Source: Taxillus chinensis (taxonomy: Eukaryota > Streptophyta > Magnoliopsida > Santalales > Loranthaceae). From it: a DNA stretch of 64,000 bases. Positions within the stretch are counted from its first letter, which is position 1. Every line of letters begins with the position of its first letter. Position numbers and translations under genes: made by a program. The notes below the pieces were generated by a model that ran no database searches, was not told where the DNA came from, and saw only the letters and a program-made list of their open reading frames with translations. Where the stretch lies: positions 11,991,842-12,055,841 of the forward strand of contig CM042084.1 of the NCBI GenBank assembly GCA_023512835.1, written 5' to 3'. Below, one piece after another: positions 36,151 to 48,100 of the stretch.

Positions 36151-39100
36151 TTTGATAAGAAGTAATAATTTTTGTTCTTTGAATATATTTTCGTAATTGT
36201 TTTTATATACTTTTTTTTAATAAAGTTTATGTTTCATTCTTGTAGATGGTCACGCCTAGAGAATTTTCTTTTATGTTGTTTTCTGTTTTATGAGTAATAA
36301 TTTTGATAGGATATGGTGCAGCAGTGCTTGTATGATGACACCTGAAAGCTTATTAACGAGTATTATTTTTGGGATAGAATGCATTAGTGCCTTGGTTGTT
36401 TAATAAAAAAATAAGTAATAATTTTGATCCATTGAATATTTCATTCTTTTTTTATATACTACTTTAATAAGTTTATGTTTCATTCTTGTAGATGAACAGA
36501 TCTGGGAAGCTTGAGAATGATGTTCCACAATATTCTATTTGTGCTGAGCTAACTGGCTTGGTTGTGAAGACAATTTCATTCTGAAATTTGCCTTTTTTTT
36601 AAATTTTTTTTATTAATGTTAGAGTTATGTTGTAATGGTTATTTCTATTTTTTAGGTCATGGTTTTGGATGAGATTCAGTTGCAGCAAATTTTAATGATT
36701 TGGGATTACTTAGACACATGTCAAATGAGAGAGAAGTAAGTTTCTTTATTCAATTGCAATTTGAAAGTGTTTCGAGAGCTCATGCATGCACACGTGCTTT
36801 TTGTTCGTATTAGGTATGGAATTCTGAATAACCCAAATAATGTTGTAATAATACTGCTTGCTACCGACTGTTCTGGAAGGAAATAAGATACATGAATTGA
36901 ACATGTGATTATAATTTCATTCCTTCAATAACTTTACTTGAGCATAGAATATACATGATTTGAATTTTGTAAATGGGGGCTCAAATCCTATTTTTTTTAA
37001 ATCATTTTTGGAGAGTTATCGCATTACTTATTCCTTAAAATTCTGCTACTTACATGGTATAATGAATGTCTATGATGAAGTATATGTTTAGCAATTACTG
37101 TGTTTTGTTGTTCTGTTGGGGGCTGTTTTCTTGGTATATACATGAGTAGGGCGATATGTCATTTGTAGGCAGACCCTTTATATGTTTTTTTTTTTTGTGA
37201 TAATTTTAGTGAAGCTGTTTGGATTTTATGGTGTATTTGAATGACTCGGTGTGTGTTTTTTTTTGTATGAGTGAGAAGGGCGGTTTTTGGTTTGAAGGCA
37301 GATTTTCCTAGCCCCGTGGAAGGTTTTGACCTTCTTAATCTGTTGCATATGTTGTAATTCCTGTTACCTCCTTGGTGTCTGTTTCTATGAATAATTGTTT
37401 TTTCCGATAAAAAAAGGAAAGAAAAAAGAAAAATCTTTCAATGCTTTGATGAATAGCCCCTGTGATGAGCATTTTTTTTTTGCTCCTTTCATCCATACGG
37501 TTTTTTGAATGACTCGGTGTGTTTCACTGGACATTGATGGCGGTAAATGTTCTTGGTTGAAGGAAAAGATATGATTTACCTTTTGTATGCGTGAGAAGGG
37601 CTGTTTGTGGTTTGAAGGCAGATTTTCCTATCCCTGTGGAAAAATTGTTTGAATAATTGTTTTTTCTGATAAAAGAAAAATAAAAATAAAAATCTTTCAA
37701 TGCTTTGATGAATAGCCCCTGTGATGAGCAAATTGTATACAAATTTTTGAGTATACTTTACTTTTGATTCTCTTTTCATGCATACAGTTATGTGATTTAC
37801 CTAAGAGGTCTCAGACTCCTTAATCTTATTCATATATATACATATATAAATATACATTGCATTTGGTTGTTTTATGTCTATTAGAGAGTTGAAGTCAGCA
37901 ATTATATCTATGAAAGTTAATTTCTGTTTTTGTCTTTGATGTTCAAATTTATTTTCAATTATTATTTTTATTTCTGACTTTCCTCTAGTTATTTGTATGG
38001 GAGAGGGAGTGTCATTTGACCTCTGGGAATATTATTAAGTTTAAGAACCCGGGAAAAGGATTAACTCTGTTGTCTTTGCATTACATGTTTTAGATATGGT
38101 CGTTATCGTCCTTGGAGTAAACCTTTATCAGAAAAAGTCAAGGGATGGCAGATTGCATGGTGGCACTATGCTCAAGAAGCTGTCCTGTCAGATGTCCGGA
38201 AAAAAATTAAAAAAACTTCGTGGAGATATCTTGGACAGCGACTGTAAGTTTGCTGATATATTAATGTACAGCTGGTTCTTTCTTTCTGCTGAGTGGAAAA
38301 TTCAAGCTCTTCTATCATTGTTTTAGACTCATGACATGACTAGCAAGTCTGTCTGGATGGACTGGAACCGGCCCCTTTACAGGGGCTGGTCTTTTACTCA
38401 AATGTTGAATTGCACTGCACTGGGTTTGACCCTTTTTTTGGTTCCAAATTTAGATGTTGCCAGGATTTAACCGTTAATTTAGAAGTGATGTAAATATGTC
38501 CCTGGTATGATAACAACTTTCGAATTACAATAGGTTTAAAAATTGTAGGATAGAAAGGAGGGAGGGATAAAAATTATAGGGCAAAGAGGAATAAAAAGAA
38601 GCACCAGAGGTCGAATAGCAGGAAAGTTTTGGCTGTCCTCTTCAATAGAAAAGCAAAAAACCTTTTGCTGCACCCTTTACTTCAAATCTCAACTTTATTG
38701 ATAAACTCAAACTTGGTTTCAATTACATTCTTGGGGCCTGTTTATAGCCAAAGGAAAAACTGTTAAACTAGGAGACTCTTAAGGAATAGGAATCTATTTT
38801 GAAATTAGGAAACTCTTAAGAAATAACAAACCTAAATAAAATTCAGGAAACCTCTATCAAATAGGAAACTACAATAGTTGAAAAATGCATAAAAAATAGA
38901 GGTTTAGTTCTTATATGCTTCAAAACATGGAAGGGGGGCTTCCTATTGTTTGATACTGCATGGACCGTTCACTTAAGGTGCATTTTATTTGAGATTGTCA
39001 TTATTTTGAATCAATCCCTGAACCAACAGAAACGCAGTGTTTGACCTGTTTTTTAGCATATATATCTCTATAGTGGCTAAAAAGTTGCCTTTTGGCATGT

Positions 39101-42100
39101 ACAGTAAGCACACCCTTATTCCTTTTCATTCTGGTTACATATCTTTTTTTGGTTACTTATATGAAAGGCTGTGTATTTGGTTTTCTTATTCTTCTATTGG
39201 TACTCAAATCCGTGTTCTTTTAATCAGATGGAACATCCTGTTTCTTTGGCAGGATTTACCGACAGAAGTATGTGAATCTTTATAAGAAGAAGCTGGAGTT
39301 CCTAAGAAGGGAACAGGTATTAATGTGATTTTTCCCTCAATCACAAGCATAAACATATGTTGCATTTTTCTGTTGTATGGCACAGCATTGCTACTATGAA
39401 TCAGTATGGTTTCTATGTTGAGGTTATAAATATCTTTGTTATAAAAGCTAGCTTGTTATTTATTGATGCCCTATGTTATGGTGGTAAACAAATGTCGAAG
39501 TAGGTTAATGTTTTAGGCATATTCAAGTTTGCGCTAAATATATCTATCTGTCATTATTAGCCGATAAATGAACATGTTACTTGGGAATTGGAGCAAATGG
39601 AGAAAGAATCTGATATTGAGGACATTCTAAGTTACAGGTCTACTGCTGAGAATGAGGTGGAGGTATGTTGAGTAGTTATCTCTTGATTTTGAATATACTA
39701 TTTTCTGAATAAACCTATTTTGTTTTTGTGTTGTATTTTTTTTACTGTTGATAGGTTTCTCATTCCACTAGGCTGGCAATATTTTTTGGGGGGCATTTCC
39801 TAATTTAGTATTTGTTTAGTATTAGCCATCCAATCTCCGCCTAGGTCTGCACAACTGGTCCCAAGCCCAGATAAAGGAGGAAAGTAATGGTTGGTTGACA
39901 CTCAATATTTTATAAATACGGAACAACAAAATTTTGCTGGGTGTACCCTTCACAGTTACGTGCTATATCCTAAAAGAGATGAGTAGCGTTGTAGGATTTA
40001 TGTACCAACTTTTAATTTTGATGATTGTTCTGTATGGCCAACCCTAAGTCTTGAGATAGACTTAGTTGTCGTCATTAATATTAGCTATGCTGTGAAGTGT
40101 AAGGGATATCTTGCCCCGTCTGTAGGTTGGTCCCTCCCTTATTTTTAAAATTATGTCTGAGAATTTTTAAAGTTAAATTCTTTGATTTTTCTCTTGTATT
40201 GATGTGTTGTGTTTGCAGGAGACTGAAAAGAACTCTTCAGCCTTTAATATGGGAACTACTGGTGTAGATATTGGTGCAGGAAAACAAAATGATGAGCATT
40301 CATCAAATAGGTCTCGTGGATGGTTGAAGTGGATCTCCCGTGGCATGCTTGGTGCTGGCGGAACTGAGGACTCTAGCCAGTTTTCTGGGGTTGTTTCGGA
40401 TGATGTTATCAAGGTACAGTTGTATTATGCAGTTCTCAGAAATGTAAGTTTAAATAATTTCCTACCTTTTTCCCGTGCAGGATATCTATGAGGCCACTGA
40501 ATTCGATCCTGAGTCCGCTACCAGCATTGATGCTGCTGCAAATGATAAACTGTTTCTTTCATCAATCAAATTCTGCATCCCTCAAGTTAGAGCAACATTA
40601 CGGAGCATGTATAGATGCCAATTTATAGTTTTTTTTAAATAAATATAAAAGCTGAACTATGGATTTGAAAAAAACAAGGTCAAATCAAGGAAGTGCAGTA
40701 TAATTATACAATGAGGATTATGCATGGATTTGATGGATATTAATCTATTTAATTTTGTATTTACTATAAAGCTGTGCCATTTCCTTTTTTTTTCTTTTTT
40801 TTTTTCCCTTGGCTTTATTATGATAGATTTGGTGTATGATTATTTTATTTCACAATTTCAGGAAGTTTGGTCAAGAAATTGCTGAGTTGACTTTTGAAGG
40901 GTTAATAATTGAGTGTAATCTTTGGCAAGATTTTGCATCTGTTTCAGCATTACTGAACTCTGTGCAGATGGCTTGTCCATGTAATAACAATGTGATTCTG
41001 CATTCAAAAAAGGTTCATTTTTTACGCCATCGATATAGTTTTAAACTAGAAGTTTATATAATTGTGTTTTTACTTGCTTGATGGTTGACGCAAACTGAGT
41101 CTTTGGAATGAGCTGCTTGACCTAAGTGGTTTGCAGTGATCTTTATTGATAAACGTAATATTACTTATACCTATAATAGAATATACAATATACTAGATAT
41201 ATGTCTTAACACTCCATTCAAGTTTGAGGCATATAAATCAATCATGCCAAAGTTTGTTACTAATATATTTTACCCCAAGTACTTTGTGAACATGTCAACA
41301 AACTGATTGCTAGTTCGAACATGAGAGAGAATAATATTGCCACAAACAAACTCCTGCATAACAATATTGCCACAAACAAACTCATGGAAAACTGGGTTTG
41401 CAGCTATATTAATGGCTGATGAACTGTCACAAAGGCTCCGTTTTTTTGGGGACAGTACGTTCCTGGAAAGTGTTTTTCCCATTTTACAGCGTTTAGTGAA
41501 AGAAAAGAAAATAGTCAATGAAAACATTTTCCAGGTCAATAGAAAATGCTTTTCAATTTTAAGGAAAATGACTTCCACTTTTGAGCTTCAAAAGTCATTT
41601 TTCAGCATCGTCTCTTCTTACGCATGCTGTGGCTTATAGCCTCCTCATGTAGCTCACAATCCCACGTTCTCACAACAAATCCATGATCGGCTATCATATT
41701 CGCCACAACCTCTCTGTGCTATCATGCGCTGAATCCATGATCCTAGATCTTTGTCCTCCTTAGGAATAGGGTACATGTGATAAAGCTATTACTAATTATA
41801 GTTGATATCAATATATATATGTCAATCAATCTAGTATTACTTACACCTATAATAGAATATACAGACTACTAAATGCTTATCTTAACACAAACTTGTTATT
41901 AGTATTGGAACATGTGTAGAGGAAGGTGTGTGATACTCCTTTTAATGTTATTGATTCTGGTCCTGTCCCTTTATTTTAGATCTGCTTGTTTTTAAAATTT
42001 GGTTAGGGGAGTTATACCTTGTTTCTGAATTTTATTTTTATAAATTGTTAATTATTGAGTCTGATTATATGGTCTCCATGGATGGTATTCAAATTGTATG

Positions 42101-45100
42101 TTGGTGAGAATCACCTAATTGAAGAGAGGAAGGCAGAATATGCCTCTAATGCATCATGTACTTTAGTCCTTTACTCTTACTAAACCAAGGAATAGAGGAC
42201 TCATTGGAACATTTAAGAGAAAATTAGATGCTTAAATAGAATATATAGTGAGCTAGAGTTGCTAATTTAAGCCTGAAGTTTGGTTTTGTATGAGCTAGAG
42301 TTGTTAATCTGAGCCTGCAGCTGGGTTTTGCATTAGATTTTTTTTTTTTGTTTTCTTTAGGTGGTTGTGTTCGTTTTTTTTCTTTATAATATTTCATTCT
42401 CTTTTTAATGGATTTATTTAGGAAGTTTTGTTATTTGTATATTTAACTTATATAGGTTACTTGTGTCAAGTTGTAGTTCAACATACTTTACATCTGGCTA
42501 GATATACTAAGAATGGAATTTTTGTGGTAGGACTCTAAAATTTTGGAAGAAAAGGATAGGTTTTTCCAATTTAATTGTAGTGGGCTTTACTACGTATTTC
42601 TTATTTTGTTTGGTTTAAGCCTTTTTTGTTTTTTCAACTTTACTTGGACAATGGCTTTTAGGTTGACAGATATGCATCTGGAAAGGGAGAACCTTCTATA
42701 TCTATACAAGTAGACGTGTCACCACTAAATCAGGAAGTGGGCTATCTACCAAAGGTATTTTCTTTATCAGCCCTCTTTTCTTATCAATTTGAGAGGGCTT
42801 ACATCATTTGAGATGTATTTAGTTCTGGTTTTTCAGTTTTGATTTCTTTTATTCCTATTGTATTTTTAGAATTAAATTGTATTTTCAGATGTATTTATTT
42901 TTCTAATAAAATTTTGTCTTATAAAAAATTGTATTTTTAGAATTAAATTTCTATTGTAGGGACTAGTTGCAGCATTACCAGTGGCTTTTCCATTACTAGA
43001 TTACATCTAGGATCCACTTTAATTCTGTTCCTATTTGTTGTAATGATCAATGAGGTCACTATACATATTTAAGATGAGGTGCCTTGGTGTATGTTGCTTG
43101 TTGATGACATAGTTTTTCTTGACAAGACAAAGACCGACCTTAAGGGTAAATTGGACTTATAGAGGCACATACTAAAGGCTCGTGGTTTTAGACTAAATAG
43201 AACCGTAATAGAGTATATGGATTGTAATTTTAGCCAATGTGATGGAGTGCTGACATTATTGGATTAAACACTCACCTACTATCAATGAGTAAACATTTTC
43301 ATTATCTTGGATGAATTACACAATGCAATGGCGGAATATCAGAAGATGTAGATCATATAATTAAAGTAGGCCAAACGAAATGGAGAATTGTCTCGGGGGT
43401 ATTATGTGATAGGAGCATACTTTTCAAGTTGAAGGGAAAATTTTATCAAACAGTTGCAAGACCAGATTTGTTATACAATACCGAGTTTTTGTTTGTGGCA
43501 AATATGCCCATGTTAAGGAGGACGTGTGCTAAGACCAAGAAGGACAAAATTTTAAAAATGAGAACATTCATGTATGATTAGGATTTGCTTTGATCAAGGA
43601 CCAAACAAGAGAATGTCTTCTAAGGTTGTTTGGACTTTGGACAGATATGATGTAGGCCCATGATTGCTCCCATTAGAAGGAATGAACTAATTATTGGATA
43701 CAAACTTTAAGAAAGGAAATGAATGTTTTAGGATTGGATGAGACTGAAATGACAAATAGAGATGGATGACATGGTAGGATTTGTCTACTGACAATTAATT
43801 TTATTGTTGTTTTATATGGCTGACCCCAAGTTTTGCGATAAAGGCTTAGTTTTTTGTTTGTTCAGGTTGTGGTACAACCGCTTGAAGTTATTTGGGACTC
43901 AGAGTTCCTATCAAAGTTCATTGGATTTTATTCGTTGTTTGAATCTTTTAAATTTCATCATGAAAGGGTAAGCAAGCTGCTTTGTGCTCTGCTAAGATGT
44001 CATTCATACTGCACATTTTTTTCCCGCTACTGCACCTTTTTTTCCCGCTACTGCACATGAACACAGAGCATAAACAGTGATAGGGATCTGTTTTTGATCT
44101 AGTACAGGTCCTGTCATCACTTGATCGGATTGAAAATGTTAAAACTCGGTTGTTGTCAAAAGCTGAGTGAGTTTACTTTTTATCACTAATATTTCTTTAT
44201 TGTATACTTGTATTTCATCCATTTTATGTGTGTTCAGGTTCTTTTAGTTTATATATATTTTAATTTGTTGCAGATATATATTTTTGAGTCACAGTAAGGT
44301 GATCTGGGATGTTAGTTTGATTGGTATTGTCATTAATATTCCATGGAGCAGCGAAGATTCAAAACAATATAAAATGGTAATTTCTTTGTCCAGTGTTGTA
44401 CTGTACATTCAATGATGTGTTTTTTTTTTTTGAGTTATTTTGCACTGACAGCATACTCTGCCGAGAAATAGCCAACCATTTGGATCAACTTACCTATTGG
44501 TGTCTTGGATAGGATTTTACCACAGCATTCCCTTAAAGAGAAATATATTTGGTATTTTTACGGTAATAAAGTATGAATTTGTGTCGATAACTTGGACCCT
44601 AATTTGACTAAAGTGACTTATATTTCAAATAAAAACTGGTGACTTTTGTACCACTGGTGGGAGGTTTCTGAGATAGTGGGTGGCAGTGATATTTTCAGAA
44701 TCTGTAGGGGACATCTATTATGAGATTTTTATTTTGGGGTTTGCTTGCCTGTAGGTATTTTCGTCATTTGAGATCTTCCTAGATCTATTATAGTTCATCC
44801 TTTAACTTTTACAAATCTTTATATTGAATCCTAATGAATACTTATTTCGAAAAAAGTGATTGAAAGTAAAAATGCATTTAACATTATGAACTAATAAATT
44901 AGCCCCACAATGTTTTGTCTTGGTTATCTACACTTCGCATGTCTGTTGTGAGGTCCTCAGTGCAGGTTGCATGCCTTCAGTTTAATACTTTAATTGGTTA
45001 CATTTGGCTTACTAGAGTTGTGCACTATCTCTCACTGTTATGGTTTGCTTTCATTATAACTATAACACCTTTTTTTAACATAACTGCCAAAAATATGTTG

Positions 45101-48100
45101 GGCTTATAATTTTTTTAGTTTGACAGAATGGCAATTGTACAGAATGGAGCGTAACCCAGGTATGCAAAGTGTAATTTCAAAATCCTTGTTAGTGCAACTT
45201 GGACCAAGGCCTAACCTTGGTTATGCATAGGGTAGTTAATCCTTTTCCTTTCACTGTTCTCCCTATTTTCCTTATACAAGCTATTGAATAATGAACAAAT
45301 TATGCTATGATTTCATTTAGTTTACCTGGTTTGTATCAGGATCAAGAGTATTGTAACTTATATTTTCTCAATGTTCTATCATTTCGTTGATATTGATGGG
45401 CCATCTAGTTAATGCTTGTATTCCAAATTAATGTATGTTTCTCTTAGTAGATTACTGTGACTTGCAGGTACTCGGATTAGGAGGGATCTTCATCTCATCA
45501 AGGAGTGAGCCGGGTTCTTTTGCCTCATTTGTTGAAGATGAACCATATATTATGAATGACATTTTAGGTTCAGTTTCCCCAAGTGATTTTTCTATGTGCT
45601 TTCAGTTGCATGATCTCTATGATCATTTTGAGGTCAAACTTAATGATTTGGAGGTAAGATTTCATGTCTGTTTTTGTGTTTTATTCTGAATCTTTGCCAG
45701 AGATTTGACCACTGGTGTTGATGTGCAGGTGAAGCTGTTGATGCCTCAATATCCTCAAACAATGCCGGTTTTGGAAAAATTTTGTTCTCATATTGCCCTG
45801 GCGTCTTGCATCATTCAAGATGAATCAATATTGAAACAGCTACAGGTAAATATGCCTTTGTTGTAAAATTTACTTTCTGCTTTTATAGCTACTTTATGTG
45901 CATTAATTTATCAGTCTATTTCATGAGTAAACATATCTTACCATATAAATAGACTGTTTATAAAATTTTTTTACCCAATAATGTCACTGCAAAAGTTTTT
46001 TAATGTTATGATATGTTCTTAAAATCATGTTTTTCAATTAAAATTTGTACTTTTGTATAGTTTAATATTGAATTAAAAGTGCTATAGAATTGCTAGGAGG
46101 CAGAAGAAGACTATAAACTTAGGTATTGTGAAGTGTATTAGGGATCGTTTTAGTGAAAGATACCAATGTTAAAGAAAGGTGGAAAGAATTATTTGACCTA
46201 CTCTTCAATGGCTATTGTGTTATGAGGATAAGGCCAAATGAAATTTAAGAGTCCGTATGAAGACTAGAAAGGGGATATGTCGGGATGCGATTCATATCGA
46301 GGTTTGGAAATGTCTTGGTGAGTTTATAGTTTAATGGTTAACAAAATTATTTAACAAGATTTGACAGAGTAATTAAATGCGTGATGAATAGAGGAAGGCT
46401 AAAAAAAGAGAAATAAGATTGCTCAAGTTTGCATTAAATGATAAGTCAGACTATGAAATTATGAAAAAAGTTTATTGAGCATCATTTAAAAATACATGTT
46501 AGGATTGTGAAAAATCAATTTGGTTTCATGTATGAAGGATTTACTATGGAAGTGATCCATATATTAAGAAGATTTTAAAGTGATAAAAAAAAAATTGCAC
46601 ACGGTCTTTATAGATTTGGAGAAAGTTTATGATATAATACTTAGAATATTTATAAATATGTAAGTATAATAAATGACATGTATGAGAGAGTTTTTATGTT
46701 TGTTAAAATTGGTGGTGAATTAATGGATGAGTTTCAATTACAATATGGTGAATCAAGGATTAACCTTGAGTTATTTTCTTTTTGCAAATAGTAATGGATG
46801 ACATAATCAAAAATCTTTGTAAGGATCTACCGATTGGTTATATTATTTTAATTGATGAGACCAAAGAAAGGGTTAACAAAAAATTAAAATTGTGGCAACA
46901 AACTCTGGAGGCTTGGGTTTTAGATTAATTATATTGAAGATTGAATATATAAAATGTAAATTTAGAAAATGAGTAGTGAGCAAACTGTTATTGCACTGAA
47001 TATTTTATTTATGTTCTAAAAATGGTTAGTCATTGAAGACACTCTTTATTTTTTTTATTATCATTTATTCAAAAATAAGCATTTGAACACTAATATAATA
47101 TTTTAAAACATTTGATTTATATTCAAATAATATAGTTAATATTTATGTTTGAATATTATAATTTAAACATGTTTTTATCATTATTTTTTAGGACTATTTT
47201 AGTCACTTCATGTGTTTATCCATGTTGTAGATGTGAGTATTTCTCTCCAAAAAATGAAAGAAATATTTTGACATTCTTTTTAATGGTCACTGTATGTGAG
47301 ATGTTTGTAATATGAATATAATGCCAGAAGAATTAAATCGTAATACCAAACATATTATAAGTCTCCTAAAATTGTGTATATATATGTGTACGTAATTTGT
47401 CATTACACAAAAATAATAAGAGAGAATTATTTTCTTTATTATTTGACTTAGTATCAAAGCCTAACTCTAATTACCTAATTAGAAGAAGTTGCTGCTGTCG
47501 CCCCTTGCCAGAGCGTCAGCTCTTCCCTTGCATGACGACATTTTTTCTTTTCTAGCCATCGCCACCTAGTGTGCCACTGTCCGTCGATGCCGTTGTGTCG
47601 CCGCCGGTCGCCATTTGACGTGTTGCTGCTGTTTGTCACGCCTAGGCAAGAGCGATGTCGCTACTCAACCAAACGTAGCACCAAGGTTTCTTGGATCTTT
47701 GCTTGTATCATTACTTCTGCAGACATCACATTCATCGTCTGTCGCCGACGGTACCAGAGTTGCTGTTGCCATCATCGCCTTATGTCGGAGGAACGCGTTG
47801 CGTGTTCCAGATCGAGTTGATTTCTCGATCCTTCTCGGCGTCGCATGATCCTTTCTGCTAGTGCTGCCGTTGCCGCCATTGCCATTGTTGTCTCCTTTCG
47901 TTGCCGTTGTCGGCTCGTGCCGTCTGCTGTTGCCATCGCCACCATCACCTCTCGCATTCGCCTTTGCCTCTATCTCGGCTGTCTGTTGCTGCTAGGTGCA
48001 TGTGGTATTTGAGGTGATGTGGAAGTTTGGTGGCTACTATCTATTCACAGAAAATTCTTTGGAAATAACGAGAAGGTTGAAATGACTAAAAAAAAAGTCC

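Larger units (their letters stand above)
31995..36491 (+). other. VPS13 intron 8, copia and RTE debris
   Basis: A 4.5-kb intron. 32900-34560 is a copia relic, 34880-35660 an RTE fragment, and 35850-35875 a (TA)n run. 35935-36491 is a tandem duplication ending at the acceptor. 31995-32900 shows nothing nameable. Confidence 0.75.

Noticed and set aside
47569..48000. Short frames rich in Arg, Cys and Ser
   Set aside because: They lie in the gag-side part of the intron-22 copia relic, with codon repeats (GCCGTTGCCGCC). Not an independent gene.
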